Below the pieces are notes generated by a model. It worked only from the letters and a program-made list of their open reading frames with translations, searched no databases and had not been told where the DNA came from. DNA of 64,000 bases from Aulostomus chinensis (Eukaryota > Chordata > Actinopteri > Syngnathiformes > Aulostomidae): contig JBBMOA010000004.1 of assembly GCA_037954235.1 (NCBI GenBank), forward strand, positions 11,534,601 to 11,598,600. Direction: 5' to 3'. Numbering within the stretch: position 1 is the stretch's first letter; every line of letters starts with the position of its first letter. This document shows, piece by piece, positions 1-13,200 of this stretch. Made by a program: the position numbers and the translations under genes.

Positions 1-275
1 GGCGTTTAAGAGCGTATCAGTGTGTTACCAGTCGCTGCCTGCATACATGAGAGGCAAGATTTAGACTTTTGTCAAATACAATTTCATATTCAGGTATTTA
101 ATGGCGAGAAAACTAACCAGCATTTACTTTCATCTTTACCTGGTGAGTGAATTTAACCCAAATTTGATGGTTTCATTTGACGTGTATGCAGATGACGCGC
201 AAATATGTATCACCGCGAAACCTAGGTTCCGCACGCAAACTCAAAGCCAGACGCCGGCGTGATAGCGGAACGTAC
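1..275 (-). other. part of pah intron 12
   Basis: Non-coding by default: it follows the exon 12 donor. I looked for the reverse complement of a terminal PAH exon (ending in residues like CSALQKIK and a stop) and saw none. Confidence 0.6.
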
Positions 276-391
276 TGTTGATGCTGTCCGCCAGGTTGCT
301 GAGCTGCTGGGTGTTATCCAGCACCTCGATGCTCTGGGTGTAAGCGTTGTAGCGCACGGTGAAGGGCCGGGGGATTGTTCCAGCAAATTTC
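276..391 (-). CDS. pah: pah exon 12, end of catalytic domain and start of tail
   Basis: 116 nt from GTCTGCAG to A|GTACGT. It encodes KFAGTIPRPFTVRYNAYTQS and IEVLDNTQQLSNLADSIN. It is the last pah exon in the window and ends in phase 1, as in human. The short exon that would finish the tetramerisation helix was not found in the remaining 275 bases. Confidence 0.96.
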
Positions 392-3300
392 CTGCAGACG
401 GAGAGACACTGACGCTCAACAAGTTTGTGACCAAAAAACCCCCAAAAACTGGCGAACTCATGAGACTCTTGAGTTAGAAAGATCCCGTTTCATACCTCAC
501 TTTCTCTTTAGCATCCTCAAAGCTCTCAGCAATGAAGTAAACAGGCTGGTACTCTGTGATCGGGTACTTCTGGAGGCTGGTTTTCTCCGGGTCGAAGGGC
601 AGGAGTTTAGGTTTGTCTGTCAGGCAGTACTAGAAGACAGCAGTATAAATGTTGTGTATTTACTCTGTTTTCTGTCCACATATGCTTCTCAATGAGTATT
701 CCTGTCACTAAACAGGAAGTGTAGTATTCAGGGCTCTGCTAGACCCGGCCGAGCGCACATCCTCTGCTGATGTATCTTGCGACATCGATAGTGACCTGCC
801 GCTGCTCATCCATCCTCCCGCTGCCCCTCACTCACCCAGTGAACCACTTTACCCACATCCCACCGGGCCGGCGAGCCAGCCTGACTCCCCCAGTGACACA
901 TTAAACCCGATTCTGAATGGACCACTGACCCACTGCCGGCGGTTTTGCAACAAGGTCAGTGTGTTATAAGACCAGCAGCAGGAGGCAGGCCAAAGCTAAC
1001 GGCTGGAGGGGTCCATGTTTGCTAGGACTGATGTTCGTCTATGACCCAGGTGCTGCCCCCCCACACCCCACAGCTTACCTTCAGCTCTCCGAACGATGAA
1101 AGCAAGCCAGCTCCGTAGGCTTTGATCTCAGAGCCCTGCTTACAAAGTCCAAACTCCACAGTGAACCAATAAACCTGCGAACAGACAGAAGTTCATACAT
1201 TTACGATTCTGACTCCAGTAAACACAGAAAACTACAAGTTTGTTTGGTCCGGGGATCCGGAGAAACCTGGCCAAGACTACAAAAACCCCTGAACATGTCG
1301 TCCTGAACAAAAAATATTTACACACATCTCTTCCAGTTTAGTTAAGTTCCATCATAAAAGGATATCATCCTGAATACATACAACCCAGATGAAGGAAATC
1401 ATCCAGGATTCGAAGGGGTGCGGTGTTAATTAGTTTTTCCAGTATTATTGTCCTCTTGTACTTACAGTAGCAAGTTTCTCAATGTACTCGTCAGGGGCAC
1501 CAAGGGAAGCCAGACCAATTTCCTAACCAGAGTGGAATCATGTTACTGATGCTTTTACAGCAAAATAAGTTACATAAGCACAGAAATGCTCCATATCACC
1601 ATAAAATACAGCTATATTTAATCTCTATTGGCAGATTATAGGTACCTGTGAGAACTGGGCAAAACTATGGTCAGCAAACAGAGGAACGTGACCCAGGAGC
1701 TCATGGCAGATGTCCCTATAATAGAAAATCTAACTTTAGCTTCTGCTCTTGATACGTTTCTCCGTCTTCCATCGACTGAGCTCAGATGTTCAACACTCAC
1801 GGCTCAGGTGTGTAGGTGGGCTTGGAGCCGTGGCGAATGTACTGTGTGGAATGGAAGACACGGAAGGCGAGTCCAGCAAGGAAATCCCGGGACGAGAGCA
1901 GGCCGGCCACTGGCCGAAGCCGGAAGCCAGTGCACGCTGCAGCAGGTGGCAGAGAGGGAGGAGGGTGAGTCCATGATTGTGTTGAATAAGACCACTTACA
2001 GGGATGGGGAGGGGGGTGACACAACTAGGCTAAACGTTCCACCCTACTACACATTTAAAGGTAGCCTCATTTACACATGACTACAGCAGCTTCTCCAGAA
2101 TTTGTGATGTTAAAATACATCAAGAAAATGTACAGGTTCAGGCCAAGATAGCTGTTCCCAACTGACCCTGGCCTTTATTCTATGCTAAGCTAACCAAACC
2201 ATCAGCTGCAGCTTCAGGCTCACTGTTCTCAACCTGCACATGGCTTTTATGCTACGCTAAGCTAAGCTAAGACTATTCAGAGCTTCAGGCTAGCTGTTTC
2301 TGAACTTCCCTAGGGATTTACGCTCAGCTAAGCTAACCTAACCACCAGCTGAAACCTTATGTTTTCACCACTGGAATCAGGCTCCTCAGCTGATTCCTTC
2401 CAAGAAAGGGGGTATGTGTATTTCCCCTTGTGTAATAATATTCTTGAGATTCTAAAAACTAGATGAGGATGGCAGGTTAGAACTCACACTGCAGGAAGCG
2501 GGAGACATCCTCCAGTTGTGGGATGTTGTCCTGCCTGTAGCCACAGTATTTCTCCAGCAGGGGAAAAACCCGGTTGTGCTCATGGCAGGCGTGAGTCGGA
2601 TACAGAGTCTTCAGCTCCTTAAACACAGTGCCCCATGTCACTTTTTCCTCCTCGGTGTACTCCACCCTGGGGATGGTCTGGCCGCTGGCACAAACACACA
2701 ACTCCATTAGCAGTGGTAACTTGTTACTATCTACTATGTTGTTGTTCTTGGTTCTCATATCTCAGACAGTGGAATTTAAGTTAGATGCCTGAAATGGTGT
2801 CACTGGTTCGCCGTGGCTTAATATACTTCAACATTTTGTTCGATGTGATAGGACACAAAGGAAGGGCGGCCATTATCTGTGGAGAGACAGGTTGGGAAGG
2901 ATGCAAAAGATGCTTTTAAGTCCTGCTTGAGCGTTCAGACTGAGATGCATCTCAACTAATCTGACCTGGATCCAATTCCAGACCACCTCTAAATGTTTGG
3001 ATCGTGATCCCAAAAAACAGTTTTCATGTGGTTTTTGGCCGTTCATTTTGCCAACAAGGGTGTACAAAACATCTGGTTTCGACTGGCCGTTTGAACATGG
3101 CCTGAACTCAGCCTGGATGCTCTGAGTGCTGCAGTGCTCCTTCAGAGTGATTTTGCGTTACTTGTCGTCTGCTTCTCCATGGAAACGGACACTTTAAGTT
3201 TGTGTCAAGTAGATAGATCAGCGATGTCTAACAGTGTGGACAGAAATCATCCTGATTTTAGTAACCAGTTGGATTTGCCTGCAGTCTGAACAAAGCCTTA

Positions 3301-3702
3301 TTTTAGTTTTTGTACAATAAATCTGGGCAGGAGACCGAAAGTTCTCCCTCTGCCACCATCGCAGTACTGGATGGTTACGTAAATTTACGGAACCTCAGTG
3401 GGTATTTGACTGGGTTTGGAGCTCTTTGTCAAGCTTTGTCTGTGAATAACACTTCTCAATTATACACACAAAGCTCCTTTAAATACACCACTGGCTCCCT
3501 GTAATTTCTCCTCATATGTTTATGATAATTTTCAAGGCAAAGCAAGAAAATAAATTAGCTGGAATAAACACGCAAGCAGAGTTGTGTTTGCCCCCTCGCG
3601 TTTGAAAAATAAACATGTAGAGGAGTCATTACTGTCTGTAGTTGTAGGCGATGTCAGCGAACTCCTTCCTGCGGGCCCTGTAGACTGGATCTGTGAAGCC
3701 CT

Positions 3703-3789
<87 letters not shown>

Positions 3790-4172
3790 GGCAAACCATG
3801 TTAGATCTCATCGCCACTTGCAGCTAAATCAAAGCGAGGAAATCCTCTGCTAAGGCTCAACCCTGTGGCCTTTGACAGCATTATGCACTCCGTCTCTAAT
3901 AAGAGCATGCAGATACATATTCAAATGAAGCCTTTGTAGAGTGTTTTTTGCAGTTTATGATGAATACATTTCGCTTTAATGGCGGTGGCAAAAGGGAGCA
4001 ATTATCTATAATTATAGGGGCTCAATTAAAGCAATGACATCAATTTGTGTTGCCTAGATAGTTTCCATTAGAATAGACGGCTGAGTGCGGCCTGTCATCT
4101 CCGCAGGTCCGTCTTTCATAAGACACGTGGGCGTAAGCGGACGCGCATTCATAAAAAAATCACGCACAAACA

Positions 4173-4220
<48 letters not shown>

Positions 4221-7200
4221 CAGGGGCAGGATGTTGCAAAAAAGACAGAGCCAGATGAGTCAGTCCTTACCGGGTGATCAGCATCCAGCTCGGAGCCATA
4301 GCTGAGGATCTGGTTGGCAAAGCGGTCCAGGTCCTGGATGTCATTGGGGAACCATGGAACTGGAGAGTGATGACAGTTTTGTTTTGTTTTTTTTAAATCA
4401 ATGGCATTCAGGTTTTTAAAGTGACATCAATCTTTACGCAGTTTTCAGGGAACAAATGGAAAAATGACCTTGTCCCAATATTTGCTACTTTTCAAGAATG
4501 TATAGTTGTTATTTTTATTTTGTGATTTGTACCTTTTGGTTTGAAAAACGAAAAATGTCTGAAGACATAATTTTGGGTACCGAAACGCGATAAAACTGGG
4601 AAATGGAGAGCTCGTACCAAGGAGGCTGCTTGGCTCAGGGAGGGACGCGTCTCTTCTTGAAAGTCCGAGTCAGTTCTCAAATCTTCGGTCAGAAGTTCAA
4701 GTCAAATCTCCGGCACCTCGCTCTTTTTTTCCTCGCTTTTGTCTAAATTCAGAAGCTACGCCAATTCCATCAAAGATTTCCCTCTCCCGGTTTAACGTTC
4801 GCCAGCCGGAGGAGGAACGTGGATGAGTTCTAGTTGTCATGGCAAAGCCAAACAATTATCTTCTAAAAAATGTTCATGTAATGCTTCTACAATTTGGTCT
4901 TTGATCCGAATCACAAAAAGTTAAGTACTTGTTCCAAAATTACCTTCATGGTTTGGAGATAAACCAACAGATGGAGCATGAAAGAGAACAATCATTGGTT
5001 GTACTCACAATATCATGTCATGCTTGACTGGTGCGAATGAACAAATTAATATTGATGATGATGATGATGATGATGAAGACGGTGTTTTGCCTCAATGACA
5101 TTTTCTCGCCGTGGCATGTTGACGCTCAGCAGAACAGTGCACCGAGGGCATCTGCTGCTTCATGTGGATTTATGGTGCTCAAAAACACCGAGGCCTGATC
5201 ATTAATCTACATTTGTGCAGTGTGGTCCACCCCGAGGCCCCCAGGAAGACAATGGACCCCAGCCAGGCTCCTCTATAAACAGGCTGTCTCCACAACAGGA
5301 CGTAAATATCCGCTGGTCCACTTGGCCCTGACCACTAGACCACAGTGTCTTTGCCGAGGTCAAAGGAGGAGCCATGGTGGCCCTGTCTGTCTCAGCCTGC
5401 TGTGACCTTGGCTTGCTCTGCTGGGAGGTGTTAGTCTGGGACAGGGACACAGAGCTCCTCTGTTCCTGAGAGGCCTGTTGGTCCTCAGTAGCTAAACTAA
5501 TGTCATCCTGGAAACAACTAATAAAGGGGTCGAGATTTGGGCCATGAGCCATGAGTCTCCCCGGCGACGCTGGCTCATAAAGACCCCGCACTCGTGATGA
5601 ATGCACCGTTTCAGCTGTGGCGTGTATTTGATTCTTCTGTAGTAGTAATTTTGGAAGCTACTTATTCATTTAGTCTTGGTGCTGCCTCATCATATTTTGT
5701 CATTTCAGTCAAAGAAAACCGTGTTGGTCGAGTCTCAGTTGATGGAACTTGATCTTGGTTTCTTTGTGCTGAGCCTTCACGTAACTCTCCAGGGTTGTTA
5801 GGCAGTTCATGGTGATGCAGTTTTCGTCCTATCCAGACCTGCGGCATTATTTTATTTCATTTTGTCCTTCGGTCCATTTCAATGTCACTGGAACACCAAG
5901 AATTTCTTCAGATTTGGCACAAATGTTCACTTAGACTCGAGTATGAAGTGAAAATTCTTTCAGCAGTCAGAGGTCACTGAAAGGGCAGCACAGAGGTGCA
6001 GTGGTCAGCAGTCCCCTCACAGCAAGAAGGTTCTGGGTTCGAGTTCCCTGTTCCTGCTGGGTTCTCTCTGGTACTCCAGCTTCCTCCACAGTCCAAAGAC
6101 ATCAAGAGGGGACCAGGTTAATCCAGACTCTAAATTGACCGTAGGCGTGGCTGGGAGAGCCAATGGTTGTCTGTCTCTATGTGTTGGCCCTGCCATGGAC
6201 TGGTGACCTGTCCAGGGTGAACCCCGCCTGTCACCTGAAGGCTGCTGGGATAGGCTCCCCCCCCACCACCCTTAACAGGGTAAGAGGTAGAAAATGGATG
6301 GATGGATGGATGTAAGGTCACTGAAAGTTACGGTCCACTGATGCATACAACCATGATGCAGCATTTCCAGGTATGTATAATTTTTTGAAATTATTTTTGT
6401 TGTCGGGAGGATTCCTAGAACTTAGTTGTACTGTGTGATGCACTTCTCATCCATAGGACAACAGTTAGGTACAGTAAGTCCAGTGTAAGTTAAGAGTAAG
6501 TTTAAATTTAAGTTTGTTTCTCATTTTCTTCTCACTTTTGTCAACAAAGTCTTTTGGAGTTTAAATCTTTTGTTTTGACAATGAGCAATTGTGCGTACGT
6601 CCCAAAATACGCACATGAGGGGAGGAAAAAAAAATCCTCCACAGAAACAAAGAAAAACCTTTCTGAGATGAAGTTTCATGGGAGCTCAGCAATTATTAGG
6701 GCCTGAAGTACCCTAATATGTTTGTTGGACCTGTTTTTCTTCGCCTCATTTTTGCCATTTTCAATATGTTAAGTTTTTAAGTTGATGAAACTTGTAAAAG
6801 GCTTGAATGTTTTCTTAATCAAGTTAATGTCAAAATTAAGATTTCAAACATATAAATAAAATTAGGGGAATTAAAGGATCTAGTATCTGAATTTAATAAC
6901 AAAACACTGACCAGATTTGTTCATTAAGATCATATTTTGGATCTATTTACACTCAACCTCATATTAACCTCATAGTAGCATCATGTTAGCCTCCTATTAG
7001 CCTCATATTAGCCTCATAGTAGCCTCCTATTAGCATCATATTAGCCTCATAGTAGCCTCATATTAGCATCATATTAGCCTCATATTAGCCTCCTATTAGC
7101 ATCATTTTAGCCTCATAGAAGCCTCCTATTAGCATCATATTAGCCTCATAGAAGCCTCCTATTAGCATCATATTAGCCTCATAGAAGCCTCATAGTAGCC

Positions 7201-10200
7201 TCATATTAGCCTCATATTAGCATCATATTAGCCTCATAGAAGCCTATTAGCATCATATTAGCCTCATAGAAGCCTCATATTAGCCTCATATTAGCATCAT
7301 ATTAGCCTCATAGAGGCCTCATATTAGCCTCATAGTAGCCTCCTATTAGCATCATATTAGCCTCATAGTAGCCTCATATTAGCATCATATTAGCCTCATA
7401 TTAGCCTCCTATTAGCATCATTTTAGCCTCATAGAAGCCTCCTATTAGCATCATATTAGCCTCATAGAGGCCTCATATTAGCATCATATTAGCCTCATAG
7501 TAGCCTCATATCGGTCTCATATTGTGTTCAGGCAGCATTACAAGCGTGTATTGTTCTCATGAGGAGGATTCCTGATTTTGTAGTTGTCCTCACCTGTGTC
7601 CTTCTGTTTGTTACGTGACAGCTCATGCACGTGGCCGCTGATCTGTGTACGCAGCCCGTCAATGACCTCATCCAAGGCCTGGGAGCAAGAGGAGTCCACG
7701 TTGATGAAGAACTCATACTGGTCTTTGTTGTTCCGAGATGGACGAGACTCGATGTGGGTCAGGTTGATTCCCTTCTCCTGCAGAGCGAAGAAAGAAATGA
7801 AGAAGAAGAAAACGAGACCGGTGAGATTATCTTTGCTTGTTCATCTGAAGAAGAACTTTGAGAGGCACAAAATCATGCATATAAGATAACAAAACCATGG
7901 CACGGCCTTTGTTTGACCACTAGAGGGCATCAAGTGGTCATTAAAGCAGTGACTTCCATGACCTTCTGGGGCATTCAGGATGTGAAATGCAATATCATCA
8001 AACCCCGATGGCATTTCTCTGGAACACAAACAATCTCGGGATGTTTTTTTCTTCTTTCAAATATCCAAAATGCTGGGAGGCCTTTTAGGGGATGGCGCCT
8101 TAAGTGGTAATTACGAACAAAAATGTATTGTTGTTTTCTTTTTTATTTTCATACAATTTTTGGGGAGGAAGAGGGAGTATGTTGTTCTCCTGTTACTATA
8201 GGCCAAATCCAGAGGAGGGCGTGAGCAGCGGGCCTCCACATTCTCTCCCATCTGGATCCTATTGTGTTTCTCTCAGCGTTTTAAAGGCCATGTGGTCCTG
8301 CATCCCTCACAACCAGCAGCTGAAAGAACCAGAGATTCCCTGCTGTCACTGCAGATTTACTGGGGCTTTGCGTGCATTTCAAAGAAGAAAAACTATCGAT
8401 GGTTTACACTGGAAAATGTCCCAGACCTGTTCTGGAATCTGACGGATAAATCCATTGATGAAGTTTATAATAGAGACGGGACAGGTTTTAAATCCACATC
8501 CGTCATAAAGTACAACTAGTCTAGATGGAGTCAGAGATTTTAAACTTCGGGAGATAAATCATGTGCTTGGCTGATTTTAGATCAAATAAAGCCAAGGAAG
8601 TCATAGAAACAGGGATTTGTGTTTTAATTATGCAGTTTTTTGCAAAGAATAATGCTGTTCAGTAAACCGACCTAGTTATTGGTGGCTCCAGCTTAACATA
8701 ACACCCCTAAATCCTAATTCGGGGGTCATTTTGCCAGATTTCCGTACCCGTCCGAGCTCTCCCTACGTGTTGAACAGCAGGTGACATAAAGCAGGAGCTG
8801 CTCCGGCTGAGGTGTGAGGTCAAGGTCGCCCCCGTGGATCTGACTCGTCACATGAAAACCACGCTGCCGTGTCACATGCGCGGCAGCCCCAGGATTAAAC
8901 CGTGTTTCTGAATGAAACATGAAGATTAGATGTTCGCGTGATAGACGCTGCTCACATAAACATTACCACATGGCTCCCCAGGCCTCGTCAGCGTTTGGTC
9001 ACAAACCGGGGAAGATGTGTGCAGAATTGTCTCCAAAGGTGTGTTTTAAAACCCTTAGTGTACCCCGAGGGGAACCGACGGGGAAAGAGGGGCGTGTTGA
9101 TGGTGTCGGGGGGTCATTTGACCCGTTTTATAGCAAAGCAGGAGCGATGATAGGAGCAGTAGGAGGGGTGGTGCAGGGGGAGGATCGGGAGAGTCGGAGC
9201 TCATAGGTTCATGGAGGATCCTGATGTTTACTGGTGCGTGTGCAGAGCAACATTTGGCCCATGATGAGTATTGATTACCAACATATGATACAAAAATAAG
9301 AGAAGAATTCCCCTTAATATTTTTCCCCCCTAAATTTGCATTTTGGGATTTTTTTTTCTTGATTTTTTGACTTTTTTCCTCTCCAAATATTTGGGGGACC
9401 TACTTTGGGTTTCACCTGCAAAACGACGAGCAGACTCCAACCTTGATGTGTCTGAAGTTGAAGCAATCAGTGTTTACCTCACCACACAGTACGTGCACAA
9501 ACAGGCAGGTTCGATCGATGACAGAGAAGTCAACAAAAGGCATCCACTACTAAAATAAGCAATGCATGCCAAAAATGAGCTGTATATCAATTAGAAATCC
9601 AAGCACCTTTTGTTACATGATAGTCTGACATTGGTTGACGTTTACCACTGCAATTTTGTTCCATTTCTTTGACTTTGCAGTCTGGATTTGACCTCTTTAT
9701 TGTCTCCAGGTAGTGACAATTGTTGCAGGTCCTCTAACCGTGCTTTATAAACTGATCATACGTTTGTACCAAAACTTCAAATACCCAGAGTGACTTTTAA
9801 CAACAACTTGAAATGCAGGGGAAGGGGAAAGAGAGAAAATGAAGAAGCAAACATTGGACTAAAGTACTGCGTACTCGGTTGCTATCCACGTCCGTGAGCT
9901 GCTGCTCTTTTTTGGGGCGGGGGGCTAGAGGTCAAGCTGGAAGCGTGCAGGTGGGTCAGTGGATCTCAGTGGATCAAAGAAACCCCGGTCTTGTTTGCGC
10001 GCCACTGATTAACGAACCTCTGAGATAAGATCCGTGTACTTGGTTTCTTTCTCTTAAAGGCCACGAAAGGCCGAGAACAAAAAAAAAGAAAAGAAAAAAG
10101 AAGCTGTTACAAAGTTGTAAACACTTTCAGATTTTGTACTTTGTATCCAAATGCTGCAACATTTGAGCGTCTCAAGAACTGAAGCTTCATGTGCAGCTCA

Positions 10201-13200
10201 TGTGGGTCATATTTGTTTAATGCTAATCAGTAACATCGGGGACGTGACTGACCTGAAGCAGCGCCTCGTCCGCCTGCTCGCGGGATGTTGCGCTCTCACA
10301 ATATTTACACCAAGATGACTTTCACGACTTCCTCCCTCACTTGTGCAGCTCAATTTAGCCATTTTTTTACATCAAAGGCAACAATTATTGAAACAGTATC
10401 CAACGTGCAATTTAGTAAAAACAAAAATGATGCAGAAACTTGTGCGCAAACACTTTTTTAATTAAACCAAGAGGAACCTTGTGTTTAAAAACAATTAATG
10501 CCATGGTAATCCTTCATGATGAGGTTACGTCAATAATGGTGAGTTAATGCTTAGTTAACCATTACTTAACTCATGGCTAGAGGTTAGGTGACGGTGTAGT
10601 TAAGGTATACATGTTCCTGACTTATGGGCCACAAAGAGTCGTAATAAATGCTTAATTATGCTTGAGTAATGCTTAGTTAACAGTTAGTTAACTAACCTTT
10701 GCTAATGTAGCCTCAATGTAAGGTTTTATCAAACATTCTAAACATGTCGGTCGAGTTGCGCAGATTTTAGATAAGAATTTTCAACAACATCCTCTAAACA
10801 TTCTCCAAATATTGCAGTTAAAGCTTTGTGTCTCTGTAAACTTTTAACTTTATTGGAACTTTATTTGTAATTATTAAACATCCATTAGATATTACATTTA
10901 AACCCTCTTCTTCAAACTTGTGGCTAATGTTAGCCAGTGCTGCAGCAACACTCCCTGCTTGCTGAGTCACTATTATGTAATCATCATGAATACGAGGATG
11001 TTGGATTTCTTAAATTATTGTTTTAAATCTGTTTTAGTAAACAAATGTCCTCAAACATGGTCATTCATGTAAACTCATGACTCTGTAAAGCGACTGAAGA
11101 AAACTGACACTGAATATCTTTTAAAGGCACCACCTCACTGAGCTAAAACATCTGGCAGTAAATTAACATTCCTCCGGCCTCTGCCCACCTTTTAACGGCA
11201 GCAGTCACCGAACTTCATTTGGCTTCGGTCACACGTCAGATTCTTTCGTGAGACGTTTCTCGGTCCAAACGTGTGATGATGAGCGAGGCCTCTAACGTGC
11301 TCCAGGGATCCCAAACATGTTAAGAATTGTGTGAGAACGCGAGAGATTCAGGACTCTGCCTGAATGAGCTGTAACTGCTGAAACCGATGTACCTCAAAGA
11401 GCCGCAGAGCCCTGGCGAGAGCCCCCACCTCCTCCTTCAGGGAGAAGATGCAGGAGATCACCTCCGACTTCTTGCTGGTCTCCTCCTCCAAGTACATGGA
11501 GCCGCGCCTCCTCCGCTGAAAAAAAAAAGGACAGGACATAAATGCTGAGTCATGCACACGTTAATGGAGCTTCCCAATTTGATTTGTTTTGCATATCAGC
11601 TCAGGCAGGAAATAAATGCTTTTATTGCCTCTGGCTCCTAAAGCGAGTATTTTAAACCCAACTCCTCTGTGTGCAGCGCAAAAACTGCACTGGTACTGAT
11701 GTTGTACTGATGTGCTGATGTTGTACTGATGTTGTGCTGATGTTGTACTGATGTTGTACTGATGTGCTGATGTTGTACTGATGTTGTGCTGATGTTGTAC
11801 TGATGTGCTGATGTTGTACTGATGTGGTGATGTTGTACTGATGTGCTGATGTTGTACTGATGTGCTGATGTTGTACTGATGTGCTGATGTTGTACTGATG
11901 TGGTGATGCTGTACTGATGTGTGCTGATGTTGTGCTGATGTTGTACTGATGTGCTGATGTTGTGCTGATGTGGTACTGATGTGTGCTGATGTTGTGCTGA
12001 TGTGGTACTGATGTGTGCTGATGTGGTACTGATGTGTGCTGATGTTGTACTGATGTGCTGATGTTGTACTGATGTGGTGATGCTGTACTGATGTGTGCTG
12101 ATGTTGTGCTGATGTTGTACTGATGTGTACTGATGTTGTGCTGATGTGGTACTGATGTGTGCTGATGTTGTACTGATGTGCTGATGTTGTACTGATGTGC
12201 TGATGTTGTACTGATGTGGTGATGCTGTACTGATGTGTGCTGATGTTGTGCTGATGTTGTACTGATGTGCTGATGTGGTACTGATGTGTACTGATGTTGT
12301 GCTGATGTGGTACTGATGTGTGCTGATGTTGTACTGATGTGCTGATGTTGTACTGATGTGGTGATGCTGTACTGATGTGTGCTGATGTTGTGCTGATGTT
12401 GTACTGATGTGCTGATGTTGTGCTGATGTGGTACTGATGTGTGCTGATGTTGTGCTGATGTTGTACTGATGTGCTGATGTTGTACTGATGTGCTGATGTG
12501 GTACTGATGTGGTACTGATGTGTGCTGATGTTGTGCTGATGTTGTACTGATGTGCTGATGTGGTACTGATGTGTGCTGATGTTGTGCTGATGTTGTACTG
12601 ATGTGCTGTGGTACTGATGTGTGCTGATGTTGTGCTGATGTTGTACTGATGTGCTGATGTTGTACTGATGTGCTGATGTTGGACTGATGTGCTGATGTTG
12701 TGCTGATGTTGGACTGATGTGCTGATGTTGTACTGATGTGTGCTGATGTTGTGCTGATGTTGTACTGATGTGCTGATGTTGGACTGATGTGCTGATGTTG
12801 TACTGATGTGCTGATGTTGGACTGATGTGCTGATGTTGTACTGATGTGTGCTGATGTTGTGCTGATGTTGTACTGATGTGCTGATGTTGTACTGATGTGC
12901 TGATGTTGTGCTGATGTGGTACTGATGTGTGCTGATGTTGTGCTGATGTGTGCTGATGTGTGCTGATGTTGTACTGATGTGCTGATGTTGTACTGATGTG
13001 CGGATGTTGTGCTGATGTTGTACTGTTGTGCTGATGTTGTGCTGATGTTGTGCTGATGTGGTACTGATGTGTGCTGATGTTGTGCTGATGTGTGCTGATG
13101 TACTGATGTTGTGCTGATGTGGTACTGATGTGAGCTGATGTTGTGCTGATGTTGTACTGATGTGCGGATGTTGTACTGATGTCGTACTGATGTTGTACTG

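Noticed and set aside
1667..2080. 137-codon plus-strand open frame
   Set aside because: It is the antisense shadow of pah exons 7 and 8.
3532..3853. Poly-(Cys-Val) and poly-(Thr-His) open frames
   Set aside because: Translations of CA/TG microsatellites. The same applies to those at 41514, 50768, 54495 and 58016.
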